Positions 8,577 to 17,436 of a DNA stretch of 64,000 nucleotides are shown here, one piece after another. Location: positions 124,001-188,000 of the forward strand of contig NZ_JBBGAZ010000004.1 in assembly GCF_037478305.1 (NCBI RefSeq), read 5' to 3'. The notes beneath the pieces are model-generated. The model had not been told where the DNA came from. It worked only from the letters and a program-made list of their open reading frames with translations, and ran no database searches. Made by a program: the position numbers and the translations under genes. Source of the stretch: Cognatishimia coralii. Its GTDB lineage: Bacteria; Pseudomonadota; Alphaproteobacteria; Rhodobacterales; Rhodobacteraceae. Each line of letters begins with the position of its first letter. Position 1 is the stretch's first letter.

Positions 8577-9557
8577 TTACCCGCCGAAGTTCATAATATT
8601 CGCGATCGACGGCGCGACCAGAATGATCAAGAGCGGCGGCACCGTCAGCATCATTGTGGCAAGGGTCATCTTGGTTGGCAACTTGTTTGCGGCTTCTTCG
8701 GCGCGCATCACGCGTTTGTCACGCATCTCGCCTGAGTAAACCCGCAGGGCTTCGGAAATTGGCGTACCGAAGGATTGAGATTGGTTCATCACGGTCACAA
8801 AGCTTGAGACATCAGGCACGCCGCAGCGCTCACCCATATCTGTCAGCACCTGAGATTTGTCCTTACCGGCCTTCATCTCATGGGCAACGATTTCATATTC
8901 GTCAGCCAAAGACGGGTAAGAAGCACGCAGTTCAGCGGCGACGCGGATGATGGCCTGATCCATGGACTGACCCGCTTCGACGCAGACAAGCATCATGTCC
9001 AGACTGTCAGGAAAGCCATAGGTGATCTCTTCTTTGCGGGCTTCAACGCGGCGGGTGATCCAGTATTTCGGCAGGAAATATCCCGCGGCACCAGGGCCAA
9101 GCACATACATAATGGTCTGTTGCGTGGTGGCGGTTTCAGTGTCCAGAGCGGTCACGAAATAGGCCACGCCCAAAATCAAACCAATGATGCCAAGCGCCAA
9201 TTGCGCAAGGTAGAAGGCGCGCACTGCGTCCTGCGACTGATACCCGGCCTGAATAAGTTTCAGGCGTACAGAAGAGAGTTCTTCTTGGTCTTTGGGTTCC
9301 AGAAAGGCTTTGTATTTCGCAAGCTTCTCGTTCGGAGACGCGCGGCGCAGCTTTTCCTTCTTTGTCTCAGGCTTTTTCACGACCGCGCCTTCACGACCGG
9401 CGTTGGCCAGTTTGGTCATCGGATCGTCGCGCTCTTTGAGCATCAAGACGATGGCAACCGCGATAATGCCAAGGCCAAGCACACCGACGGCGATGATCGG
9501 GCCAAAGGGGCCGAGGGCGCCGGTGAGGATGGTGGTCAAAGTGTCAAAAATCGGCAT
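8577..9557 (-). CDS. tadC: Tad inner-membrane platform protein TadC (type II secretion F family)
   Basis: A 326-aa polytopic inner-membrane protein of the GspF/TadC family. It has an N-terminal membrane segment, a cytoplasmic helical domain with the conserved VCVEAGQSMDQAI region, and C-terminal membrane helices ending in a hydrophobic LLIILVAPSIANIMNF. With TadB it forms the platform that couples CpaF ATPase action to pilus assembly. It follows tadB by about ten bases. Confidence 0.92.
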   Translation of the reverse strand: MPIFDTLTTILTGALGPFGPIIAVGVLGLGIIAVAIVLMLKERDDPMTKLANAGREGAVVKKPETKKEKLRRASPNEKLAKYKAFLEPKDQEELSSVRLKLIQAGYQSQDAVRAFYLAQLALGIIGLILGVAYFVTALDTETATTQQTIMYVLGPGAAGYFLPKYWITRRVEARKEEITYGFPDSLDMMLVCVEAGQSMDQAIIRVAAELRASYPSLADEYEIVAHEMKAGKDKSQVLTDMGERCGVPDVSSFVTVMNQSQSFGTPISEALRVYSGEMRDKRVMRAEEAANKLPTKMTLATMMLTVPPLLIILVAPSIANIMNFGG

Positions 9558-9566
9558 GGTCCACTC

Positions 9567-10535
9567 CTACACTTTGATGTTCGTGAGAATGCGCATCACG
9601 AAGAGGTTCGCGGCCAGGAACATGCCCACGGCGATACAACCCATGATGAACAGTGGATGATCGCGCACGCCGTCATAATAGTTCGGGTCGCTGACGTTGA
9701 TGAAAATCAAAGCGGCGACAGGGAAGCCTGACAGGAACTTGCCCGACCATTGCGCCTCGGCGGTGATGGCTTTCACGCGGCGGAACAGGCGGAAACGAGC
9801 GCGGATCACGCGGGACAGACCTGCGAGGATCTCGGCGAGGTTACCACCGGATTGCTGTTGGATCGCCACGGCTACGGCCAGAAAGCGCATGTCTTGCATG
9901 TCCAGACGTTCGGCCATTTCCTTCAGGGCCTCGGCCACATCGCGGCCATAGGCGCTTTCGTCAGCAATCATGCCAAACTCTGTGGCCAGCGGATCTGGTA
10001 GTTCCTTGGCAACGATTTGAATGGCAGAAGAAAACGGGTGACCAACTTTCAGGCTGCGCACCATCAGTTCAATCGCGTCGGGCAGTTGCTCTTCGATCAA
10101 AGCCATACGTTTGTTGGCTTTCATGCTGACCCAAGTATAAACGCCACCCACGCCAACGGCGGCGGCAATCACTGCGTTGACCATCGGGCCGGTATTGGTC
10201 GCGATAGTCATGGCCATAAAGGCCATGCCGGCCAAAACACCCATGATCATCATCAGTTGTTGCGGGGAAAATGCGATCGCTGCGCGCTGAGCCTTTGAGG
10301 CCAGCAGGGAATAGAGCGGAATGCCTCCGGTCTTTGCGTGGGCTGCCATTTCCTTGCGGAGTTGTTCCAGAACGTCTTGGCGTTTCTGGCCCTTTTCCAT
10401 CATGTCCAGACGGCGGCTGACACGGTTGTTCAGGCTGATCGATTTGCCAAAAACGGTCAGATAGGCGCCTTCGACCAGAACGACGACACCAACAAAAATC
10501 AAACCATAGATTAAGAGTTCTGGGCTAATTGGCAT
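9567..10535 (-). CDS. tadB: Tad inner-membrane platform protein TadB (type II secretion F family)
   Basis: A 322-aa GspF-family protein with an N-terminal membrane helix, two further helices around the middle (MIMGVLAGMAFMAMTIA), the domain LPDAIELMVRSLKVGHPFSSA, and a C-terminal pair of helices. It is the partner of TadC, in the standard order cpaF-tadB-tadC with only five bases after cpaF. Function is inferred from the well-studied Aggregatibacter and Caulobacter systems. Confidence 0.92.
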   Translation of the reverse strand: MPISPELLIYGLIFVGVVVLVEGAYLTVFGKSISLNNRVSRRLDMMEKGQKRQDVLEQLRKEMAAHAKTGGIPLYSLLASKAQRAAIAFSPQQLMMIMGVLAGMAFMAMTIATNTGPMVNAVIAAAVGVGGVYTWVSMKANKRMALIEEQLPDAIELMVRSLKVGHPFSSAIQIVAKELPDPLATEFGMIADESAYGRDVAEALKEMAERLDMQDMRFLAVAVAIQQQSGGNLAEILAGLSRVIRARFRLFRRVKAITAEAQWSGKFLSGFPVAALIFINVSDPNYYDGVRDHPLFIMGCIAVGMFLAANLFVMRILTNIKV

Positions 10536-10540
10536 CTGAC

Positions 10541-11980
10541 TTACCCCGTAACCGGTTCATAGATATGGGCGGGCAGGTCATAGCCCCACATGCGGAAGCG
10601 TTCCGAGAAGTGGCTGCGAACGCCGGTGGCCGTGAAGTGGCCGATGATCTTGTTTTCCGGAGTCAGGCCAGTGCGTTGAAACTTAAAGACTTCTTGCATC
10701 GAGATAACATCGCCTTCCATGCCCGTGATCTCAGTGATCGAGGTCATGCGGCGGGTGCCGTCCTGCAAGCGGCTGGCCTGAACGATCAGGTTCACCGCCG
10801 AAGAGATCTGAGAGCGTACGGCTTTGATCGGCATCTCGATGCCGGCCATCGCGATCATGTTTTCCAAACGGCTCACACCATCGCGCGCAGAGTTTGCGTG
10901 GATCGTGGTCATGGATCCATCGTGGCCTGTGTTCATGGCTTGCAACATGTCGATAACTTCTTCGCCGCGGGTCTCGCCGACGATGATCCGGTCAGGGCGC
11001 ATCCGCAGCGCGTTTTTCAGACAGTCGCGGGGGGAAACCTCGCCTTTGCCTTCCACATTCGGTGGGCGGCTTTCCATGCGACCCACGTGAGTCTGTTGCA
11101 GCTGAAGTTCGGCTGTGTCCTCGATGGTGAGGATCCGCTCTGCGTTGTCGATGAACGAGCTCAGTGCGTTGAGCGTGGTGGTTTTACCAGAACCGGTACC
11201 ACCAGACACGATCACATTCAGACGAGTCGCAACGGCGGCTTGCAGATAGGCGGCCATTTCCTCGGAAAAGGCACCAAAACCCACGAGATCGTCGATGCCC
11301 AGCTTGTCCTTTTTGAACTTACGAATGGACACCAGCGAGCCATCCACTGCAATCGGCGGCACCATGGCGTTAAAGCGGCTGCCATCCGCGAGACGGGCGT
11401 CCACATAGGGGTTGGATTCATCCACACGACGTCCCACGGCCGAAACGATCTTGTCGATGATCCGCAAGAGGTGCTTTTCGTCTTTAAAGGTGATGTCTGT
11501 CAGCTCAAGCTTACCGGAGCGTTCCACAAAGATCTGTTGTGGGCCATTCACCAGAATATCGTTGACGCTTTCGTCTTGCAAAAGCGTTTCCAGTGGTCCG
11601 AGGCCTGTGACTTCGTTGTAAAGTTCCTGAAACAGTTGATTGCGTTCCTGGCGGTTCAGGACAATTGCTTTATCTTCAAGGACTTCGGTCGAGATTGCAC
11701 CGATTTCGGTGCGCAGCTCGTTTTCCGATGCTTTTTCCAAAGCAGCAAGGTTCAGGTTGTCCAGAAGCTCTCGGTGCAGGTCGAGTTTGATTTCCTGCAG
11801 CCGTTCCTTGCGCTTACGGTCCTTGTCAGACGCCTGTGCCTGCGCGCGGGCCATCGGCATTGGCTTGCGCAGGGTTGCATCAACCGGCGCTGCCTCTGCT
11901 GCCTTTGGCGCAGGGGCTGCGGCCTTGGGAGTCGCATTGACCGGCTGGGCCTTGGTATCTTTTTTATAGCGGCTGAACAT
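10541..11980 (-). CDS. cpaF: Tad pilus secretion ATPase CpaF (TadA)
   Basis: Hexameric secretion ATPase powering Flp pilus extension and retraction; 479 aa. An Ala/Pro-rich N-terminal tail is followed by the N-terminal domain. The Walker A motif is GGTGSGKTT at about 260-268, followed by the Asp box and the Walker B region typical of CpaF (DRIIVGETRGEE). It is cytoplasmic, docked on TadB/TadC. It lies 12 bases downstream of cpaE, so it is co-transcribed. Identification is firm. Confidence 0.96.
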   Translation of the reverse strand: MFSRYKKDTKAQPVNATPKAAAPAPKAAEAAPVDATLRKPMPMARAQAQASDKDRKRKERLQEIKLDLHRELLDNLNLAALEKASENELRTEIGAISTEVLEDKAIVLNRQERNQLFQELYNEVTGLGPLETLLQDESVNDILVNGPQQIFVERSGKLELTDITFKDEKHLLRIIDKIVSAVGRRVDESNPYVDARLADGSRFNAMVPPIAVDGSLVSIRKFKKDKLGIDDLVGFGAFSEEMAAYLQAAVATRLNVIVSGGTGSGKTTTLNALSSFIDNAERILTIEDTAELQLQQTHVGRMESRPPNVEGKGEVSPRDCLKNALRMRPDRIIVGETRGEEVIDMLQAMNTGHDGSMTTIHANSARDGVSRLENMIAMAGIEMPIKAVRSQISSAVNLIVQASRLQDGTRRMTSITEITGMEGDVISMQEVFKFQRTGLTPENKIIGHFTATGVRSHFSERFRMWGYDLPAHIYEPVTG

Positions 11981-11992
11981 GCTCTTTATCCT

Positions 11993-13303
11993 CTACCCAA
12001 CTCGCGCTGATTTTTCTTCGAGCTCGACAAGGCTCTTTGCGAGTTTTGCGATTTCCCGACGAAGCGGGTTTTTGGACGCTGAAAGCGCCAGTGGCTGTCC
12101 GTGGTCTCCGGACGCCGGAATAGCTTTGCCGCCGTCTGGCAACTGAATTTCGATCGAGATGCCGAGGCTTTCCGACATGCGCTTGACGCGGGATTTGCCA
12201 GCAAGATCGGTGAATTTCGGGGCGCGGTTCAGGACATAACGCAGTTTTTCAAAAGGCATGTCCTCGGCCTGAAGGGCGCGTTTCATGCGCATGGTGTTTT
12301 GGGCCGAGCGCATATCGATATCCGTCAGTGCGAAATAAACATGGGCGGCCTGCAGAACAACTTCGGTCCATTGCACGATGGTGGTTGGCATATCGACCAC
12401 GACGAAATCAAAGTGGCGGCAGGCCATGTCCAGTACGCGCTGCACATCGTCATTGGTGATCAGATCCAGCGGCACCATATCAGTCGGCGAGGTCAGAACG
12501 TTCAGAGCGTCCTCGTATTTTTGCAAGGCTTGACCGAAGCTCTCACTGTCCATGCTTTCGGTGTCCGTCAACAGTTCCAGCACCGCGTCACGGCGAGGCA
12601 GGTCGAGGTAGGTTGAGACCGAGCCGAATTGCAGATCGAAATCAATGAGGCAGACAGAAGGGCTGTCTTTCTTGGAAACGGTGGCCATTTCCCAAGCCAG
12701 ATTCGTGGCCAGAGTCGACGCCCCAACGCCACCGGCAAGACCGTGGGTGGCGATCAAGACACCATGCGCTTCGGGTGCGTCTTTTTTCAGGTTGACTGAT
12801 TGGCCTTGTTCCGCTGCGGGTTCCGGATCAGGCACTGCCGCGAGTGTTGGCGCTTGCTCTTCGGGCTGCGCGGGTACCACTTCGACTTCCTCTTCGGCAT
12901 GACGGAGAGTCTCTACGATCTCCATCAGCTCTCCCGAGGGCGGGGGATAGGGGATAAATTCGTCTGCACCCATGCGCAAAAGCTGGTGGAGCAGGGCGGG
13001 TGTGACGTCTTCGGCGATCAAAAGCGTGCGAATGCCGCGTTTCTTGGCCTCAATGACCACGCGCTTCAGCAAATCCGGCTCGTCTTCGTCCAGATCATCG
13101 ATCGCGAGGGCGATAAATTCGAGATGTTGGGCTTCGGCCTGGTCAAAGAAGGTCAGCGCATCGGAAAAGCCCAGGTCGCCCCATTGGTCGCCCATGACTT
13201 CTTCCATATCCACGATGAGCAAGTCAAAATTCTGCACATCCCGACAGACCGTACAGGCCAGGATCGGGCGCGGATCAGTTTCGACTTTCAAACCACTCTT
13301 CAT
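11993..13303 (-). CDS. cpaE: Tad pilus localisation ATPase-like protein CpaE (TadZ)
   Basis: A 436-aa protein with an N-terminal receiver-like domain (residues 1-130) and a C-terminal ParA/MinD-like domain. The P-loop is the deviant form HGLAGGVGAST (about 187-197), lacking the usual lysine at the end, as seen in TadZ proteins. TadZ/CpaE directs the pilus machine to its polar site. A minus-strand terminator and about 275 bases separate it from ompA upstream, so a second promoter may lie at 13304-13515. Confidence 0.92.
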   Translation of the reverse strand: MKSGLKVETDPRPILACTVCRDVQNFDLLIVDMEEVMGDQWGDLGFSDALTFFDQAEAQHLEFIALAIDDLDEDEPDLLKRVVIEAKKRGIRTLLIAEDVTPALLHQLLRMGADEFIPYPPPSGELMEIVETLRHAEEEVEVVPAQPEEQAPTLAAVPDPEPAAEQGQSVNLKKDAPEAHGVLIATHGLAGGVGASTLATNLAWEMATVSKKDSPSVCLIDFDLQFGSVSTYLDLPRRDAVLELLTDTESMDSESFGQALQKYEDALNVLTSPTDMVPLDLITNDDVQRVLDMACRHFDFVVVDMPTTIVQWTEVVLQAAHVYFALTDIDMRSAQNTMRMKRALQAEDMPFEKLRYVLNRAPKFTDLAGKSRVKRMSESLGISIEIQLPDGGKAIPASGDHGQPLALSASKNPLRREIAKLAKSLVELEEKSARVG

Positions 13304-13515
13304 TGCCTATTCCTTAGATGCAGACGCTGCCTGTCGTTGTTTGTTTGGCGTTGCCTGTGTCTGACTCGTGCAGACATGGTCATCCTTCAGGATGTTTTTG
13401 ACGTCGAACTGGGGCGGAAGTTGGGCAAAAAGATCGAATAAATGCGGTAATATCTGCGGTATTTCGTGATTGTTTCGCCTTTGGGTTGTGCGCCGTAGAC
13501 CTGTGTTTACCAATG

Positions 13516-13539
13516 AAAAGACCCGCCAAAAGGCGGGTC
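13516..13539 (-). terminator. Intrinsic terminator between ompA and cpaE (minus strand)
   Basis: Read on the minus strand: GACCCGCC, loop TTTT, GGCGGGTC, then TTTT. The perfect 8-bp stem is located 41 bases after the ompA stop. It would end or attenuate the flp-to-ompA transcript before cpaE. Confidence 0.8.
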
Positions 13540-13579
13540 CAGTTCAATTTTGCGACTTATGCCGTCGCTTGAAAACGGT

Positions 13580-14230
13580 TTACTTATTGGTGGACGGTAC
13601 AGCACCTGTCGGCAGAGGCACCGCGCTTGCGACATACTCGCGATAGATAATGGCCGCGTATTTTCCGTCCAGCACATTGGGATGGCCGGCAACAAAGCCC
13701 GAGACCTCGGTGACAGTACGGCGATTCTTGCGCTCGCGGTCAGGGGTCGCGATGACTGGTTGGGTTTCACCAAAGGAGACCAGAGCCTCTAGGCGATCAC
13801 GCGAAATGCCCTGGCTGGCAAAATAATTTACCACTGCATTGGCGCGGCGTTTTCCGAGACGTTTGTTGTAGCTTTCCGAGCCAACTGCATCGGTGTGACC
13901 ATAGACGTTGAAGCGCACTTCTGGGAATTGTTTGATCCAATCCGCCTGTTGGCGCAACGTGGCGCGTGCCTCTGCATCCAGAACCGCCGAATTGAAGGCG
14001 AAGGTCACGGTGCTATCGACCTCAGCGGCAAAACGGTTGCCCAGATCGATCGCGTAGGCCTTGTCGCCATTGTGGATGGCTGTGTTATGCGCCGTCGCGG
14101 CTCCGAACTGCCCGGTGCGGTCCAGTTCCGCGCCGACTTCTCCGAACCAGTTTTTATAAGTGTCCTGAGGTGTCGAGCAGGCTGTGATCAAAACCAGAGC
14201 GGGGAGAGTGATCAGATGTTTCATGTCCAC
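13580..14230 (-). CDS. OmpA-family peptidoglycan-associated lipoprotein of the tad locus
   Basis: A 216-aa protein with a lipoprotein signal (LITACS, Cys18), then an OmpA-C domain with VTFAFNSAVLDAEA, VYGHTDAVGSE and NKRLGKRRANAV, the peptidoglycan-binding signature. An OmpA-like lipoprotein in this place is common in alphaproteobacterial tad clusters, where it stands where CpaD/RcpB would be and may anchor the secretin to the wall. It lies six bases after the secretin gene. The role in Tad assembly is inference. Confidence 0.85.
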   Translation of the reverse strand: MDMKHLITLPALVLITACSTPQDTYKNWFGEVGAELDRTGQFGAATAHNTAIHNGDKAYAIDLGNRFAAEVDSTVTFAFNSAVLDAEARATLRQQADWIKQFPEVRFNVYGHTDAVGSESYNKRLGKRRANAVVNYFASQGISRDRLEALVSFGETQPVIATPDRERKNRRTVTEVSGFVAGHPNVLDGKYAAIIYREYVASAVPLPTGAVPSTNK

Positions 14231-14236
14231 GCCCCC

Positions 14237-15637
14237 TTAGTCCAGCACGTAGCCATAAGATCCGCCAAAGTCTTGCTTGGCAACCTCGGCAGCCGCGCCT
14301 TTCGGCTTTTTGCTGCGCCCAACTACACGGCCATGTAGGAAAAGATCCTGCTCTGACGGGGGCTTAACGTTATCCGTTGGCAATGCGATGGCTTCACCTA
14401 TGGTTGGCGTCACCAGATGCGCGGTGACGATGATCACGAGTTCGGACTGGTTGCGCTGGAAGGATGCGCTGCGGAACAGAGACCCCAGGATCGGAATGTC
14501 GCCCAGCCATGGCAACTGGCTGGTTGCGTCCTGGAAGTCCTCACGCAGAAGGCCTGCGATGGCAAAACTCTCACCGTCGCGCATTTCTACTGTGGTTGAG
14601 GCCTTGCGTGTGCTGATGGCCTGAATTGTGATCGTACCGTTGGTGAAACCATTTGTGGAATCAAGTGCGGACACTTCGGTGTTCAGTTCCAGATTGATCA
14701 AATCGCCATCGACAACACGCGGTACGAACTGAAGGCTCACACCGAAGGGTTTGAATTCGACCGAAATCGTTCCATTGTCCTGAGACACCGGGATCGGATA
14801 TTCGCCACCGGCATGGAATGTCGCTTGCTGACCGGACAGTGCGCTGAGGTTTGGCTCGGCCAGAGTGCGGACCATTCCGCGTTCTTCGAGTGCCTCCAGC
14901 AAGATGCCAAGCTGCACATTGCCCACGCCAAATTCAAAGGCGATGCCGCCAGCCACACCATCTGTGATCGCAAGAGGTTGGCCAAGAGCGTTGTCGCCCG
15001 CAAGCCAGGTGCCGCTTTCGCCGCGCACAGAGTTTCCGCCCACTGCAACCGAGGAAGAAAGTGATTTAGAAACAGAGCGTTGCATCTCTGCGAAGCGCAC
15101 TTTCAGCATCACTTGCTGCACGCCGCCAACTGTCATCAGGTTGCTGACCCGCTCTGGCGCGTAGCGTTCGGCCAGATCAAGTGCACGCTGCAGTTTTTGC
15201 GCGCTGGATGCCGTTCCCGACAGCACAATGCCATCATTTGCAGTTCGCACGTCGATCTTTTCATTTGGAAGGATCTGACGCAGACGTTCTTTGAATTCCG
15301 AGATGTCCGCAGCCACGCGCACATCCACATTGGTGATCAACCGACCGCTGGCATCCAGCAGGGTCAAGGTTGTCGTGCCCGGTGCCTTGCCCAGCACATA
15401 GATCGTGCGGTCCGACAGGGTCGAGATATCAGCAATCGTCGGATTGGCGATGGAAAGTTCTGCAAAAGGGGTGTCGCTTTCTACGACCACGGCGCGGTTC
15501 ATTGGAACGCTTAGAAGGGACCCCGTTCCATTACGCATCACGCGCAGGGTTTCTGCCGCACTAAATGTGCTCAGAAGGGGTGTACACGCCAGCGTCGCTC
15601 CGACGAGCGCCGCTTTCAGGATATTTCTATATGTCAT
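14237..15637 (-). CDS. cpaC: Tad/type II secretin RcpA (CpaC)
   Basis: Outer-membrane secretin forming the pore for the Flp pilus. A start at 15637 gives 466 aa opening with a signal peptide (KAALVGATLACTPLLSTFSAAE) and preceded by GAGAGGCAGG; an upstream in-frame start at 15730 would add 31 residues that do not look like a signal peptide. An N-terminal pilus-assembly/BON-type domain is followed by the secretin domain, ending in LVIIVTAHLVTP. It is co-transcribed with ompA. Confidence 0.92.
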   Translation of the reverse strand: MTYRNILKAALVGATLACTPLLSTFSAAETLRVMRNGTGSLLSVPMNRAVVVESDTPFAELSIANPTIADISTLSDRTIYVLGKAPGTTTLTLLDASGRLITNVDVRVAADISEFKERLRQILPNEKIDVRTANDGIVLSGTASSAQKLQRALDLAERYAPERVSNLMTVGGVQQVMLKVRFAEMQRSVSKSLSSSVAVGGNSVRGESGTWLAGDNALGQPLAITDGVAGGIAFEFGVGNVQLGILLEALEERGMVRTLAEPNLSALSGQQATFHAGGEYPIPVSQDNGTISVEFKPFGVSLQFVPRVVDGDLINLELNTEVSALDSTNGFTNGTITIQAISTRKASTTVEMRDGESFAIAGLLREDFQDATSQLPWLGDIPILGSLFRSASFQRNQSELVIIVTAHLVTPTIGEAIALPTDNVKPPSEQDLFLHGRVVGRSKKPKGAAAEVAKQDFGGSYGYVLD

Positions 15638-15783
15638 GTGACCTGCCTCTCGATCACGCCTCTGTTGCGGGTCTTTGCGCCCACGATTGGCAACACCATG
15701 CGCTAATTTCACTTTTTTTGCAAGAATCAATGACTTCTCCTGCGTTTTGAATGTGTGAAATCGGTGGGATGTGCCTCAAATGC

Positions 15784-15807
15784 AAAGGGCGCCCGTGGTT
15801 GGCGCCC
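15784..15807 (-). terminator. Hairpin between cpaB and the secretin gene (minus strand)
   Basis: On the minus strand: GGGCGCC (15807-15801), seven-base loop, GGCGCCC (15793-15787), then TTT. The short T-run makes it a weak terminator, possibly an attenuator inside the tad operon. Confidence 0.5.
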
Positions 15808-15827
15808 CGCTAATTGTTTGAAATGAC

Positions 15828-16688
15828 TCAGTTTGAGCAGGGAATAGCGATCTCGACCACCTCGGCGCCGCGACGAGTGCGGATGGTGCAGACTTTCTCT
15901 TCCTCGACCACTTCGGCCACTTGTTCTTCTTCCTGGATTCCCAAGAGTGATTTCTGATCCACCTCGATGGTTTGCGCGATTGTGTCGTCCGCCGCGCCCA
16001 CGAGGGAGAGGGACAAACGGCCGGAGTTCTGGGCTTGAGCGAGTGCTGCGACTTGAGCAGGGCTCACAGCAACAGTGACGGTGCGCGCAATCGTACCTTC
16101 AACAGCGTCAACGTCAGAGTTCTGATCAATCGCGATCAGATCTACGCCGGCTTGGATCAGCTTGGTGATGTCACGGTTGCCTCCTTCGCGGACCGCGCGG
16201 ACAGAGCCTGTCCAGTACACGTCTACACGGTCACCCGGGCGCAGGAAGCCAGACACGCCACTGGCCACATCCACTCGGATCGCAAAAGCGCGCATGCCTT
16301 TGGACAGGCGTGTGGTCAAGCCAGCGCCTTCGCCGGGTTCAGAGATCTTGATGGCCATGATTGGCTCACCTGGTTCCATCGGACGCAGAACGTGCCGGGC
16401 GTCGGAATTATTGTTGGGGAAAAGCTCTTCGCTGGAATTGAACACACCAGCGGGCATGGAATTTTTCGGCCATTTGATCAGAACGACGTTTTCTGGATCG
16501 AGTTTTTCGCCATATTTCATGGTGGCTTTGGCAACCATGATGTCGACGGTTTCGATCGCAGGCTTAGCGGCTTGGCGTTCCTGAGCCAAAGCCCGTTGAT
16601 AGCCTTCGATATAGTTTTGCGCCATGTAGACGGCGAAACCGGCAAGGCCGACACCGACAAGCAAAACGACTGCAAAAATACCACGCAT
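15828..16688 (-). CDS. cpaB: Flp pilus assembly protein CpaB (RcpC)
   Basis: Periplasmic protein with an N-terminal membrane anchor and SAF/RcpC domain that supports secretin assembly. The start at 16688 (MRGIFAVVLLVG) is preceded by GAGGGACCCC and gives 286 aa; in-frame ATGs at 16700 and 16730 are alternatives without better ribosome-binding sites. Residues ~4-20 form the membrane helix. The SAF-like part follows (VMVAKATMKYGEKLDPENV style; here VDIMVAKATMKYGEKL). The C-terminus has the pair of cysteines C-T and C-S. Located between the pilins and the secretin as in other tad loci. Confidence 0.88.
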   Translation of the reverse strand: MRGIFAVVLLVGVGLAGFAVYMAQNYIEGYQRALAQERQAAKPAIETVDIMVAKATMKYGEKLDPENVVLIKWPKNSMPAGVFNSSEELFPNNNSDARHVLRPMEPGEPIMAIKISEPGEGAGLTTRLSKGMRAFAIRVDVASGVSGFLRPGDRVDVYWTGSVRAVREGGNRDITKLIQAGVDLIAIDQNSDVDAVEGTIARTVTVAVSPAQVAALAQAQNSGRLSLSLVGAADDTIAQTIEVDQKSLLGIQEEEQVAEVVEEEKVCTIRTRRGAEVVEIAIPCSN

Positions 16689-16814
16689 GGGGTCCCTCAT
16701 TTCTAGTGCCGCAGAGGCATTCGCAAACAAGGTGCCTGAAGAATGTGGCGAAATAACGGAAAGGGGGGGCTGGTTTTAAGGCCATTTGGCCGAATGAAAT
16801 GCGCTATAGAACGC

Positions 16815-16841
16815 CAAAATCTGGCGCAGATCGGCCAGATT
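16815..16841 (-). terminator. Hairpin after the second pilin gene (minus strand)
   Basis: On the minus strand: AATCTGGC, loop of eight, GCCAGATT followed by TT. The perfect 8-bp stem lies just after the stop of the 67-aa pilin gene. It probably causes partial termination before cpaB. Confidence 0.65.
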
Positions 16842-16861
16842 GAAAAGGTTTCATAATCTGT

Positions 16862-17065
16862 CTATTCGCTTGGCGTTGCGACTGTTGTCGTTGCGTCCCA
16901 TGCTTGTACGGTCGCGCCGATGTCAGCTGCCAGTTGGTTGGTTTCGGTTTCCACAATCGTGCCCGCCGAAATCGCCAGCCCGACAAGGCCAGCTGTCAAA
17001 ACGACCCATTCCACGGTAATTGCACCGGAGTCGTCCCGAAAGAAATGCTCGAAAAACTTTGCCAT
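16862..17065 (-). CDS. flp: Flp-type (type IVb) pilin 2
   Basis: A 67-aa prepilin-like protein. A basic/acidic leader ends in DDSG; the predicted mature part begins AITVEWVVLTAGLVGLAI, a hydrophobic helix. Counting from the Ala after the Gly, residue 5 is Glu, as in classical Flp, but residue 6 is Trp rather than Tyr. It shares NQLAADIGATV with the pilin at 17224-17436, so the two are paralogues. A GGGAGGT ribosome-binding site precedes the ATG. Likely processed by CpaA. Confidence 0.85.
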   Translation of the reverse strand: MAKFFEHFFRDDSGAITVEWVVLTAGLVGLAISAGTIVETETNQLAADIGATVQAWDATTTVATPSE

Positions 17066-17163
17066 TTGGACCTCCCTCGTCAGAAGGTTTAATAGTTACG
17101 CGGAGAATTCTTCGTCCTGGGTGGGCCTGTGGCCGCTTTGGTCTTAGTGGGGCTTTTGCCCGG

Positions 17164-17199
17164 AAAGAAAAGCGGCCGCGCCGGGAAGGGCACGGCCGC
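17164..17199 (-). terminator. Intrinsic terminator between the two pilin genes (minus strand)
   Basis: On the minus strand: GCGGCCG (17199-17193), 14-base loop, CGGCCGC (17178-17172), then TTTTCTTT. Placed directly after the first pilin gene, it would make the major pilin transcript far more abundant than the rest of the operon. Confidence 0.8.
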
Positions 17200-17223
17200 A
17201 CTTGGTAAAACCGTTGGGCTAAA

Positions 17224-17436
17224 TTAGCCGCCTACAGTACCAGTTGGTGTAGAGGAAACCGCTACGTTTTCTGCGCCTACGGTTGCGCCGATGTCTGCTG
17301 CCAGCTGGTTGGTTTGTGTTTCGATGGTGGAGTAAGCTGCGACTGCCAGACCTACAACTGCTGCGGTCAGAACAACCCAGTCTACAGTTACTGCGCCGTT
17401 TTCGTCTTTGCGGAAGTTTTTGATGAACTTGATCAT
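17224..17436 (-). CDS. flp: Flp-type (type IVb) pilin 1, probable major pilin
   Basis: First gene of the tad locus; 70 aa from the ATG at 17436, preceded by GGAGGG. Upstream in-frame codons exist, but the ribosome-binding site and pilin leader (KNFRKDENG) decide this start. Predicted cleavage after Gly gives a mature helix AVTVDWVVLTAAVVGLA. Position 5 is Asp instead of the usual Glu and position 6 Trp instead of Tyr. A strong terminator follows, as expected for an abundant pilin. Paralogue of the gene at 16862-17065. Confidence 0.85.
   Translation of the reverse strand: MIKFIKNFRKDENGAVTVDWVVLTAAVVGLAVAAYSTIETQTNQLAADIGATVGAENVAVSSTPTGTVGG

Noticed and set aside
10529..12010. 493-aa frame on the plus strand
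   Set aside because: Antisense to cpaF; shadow frame.
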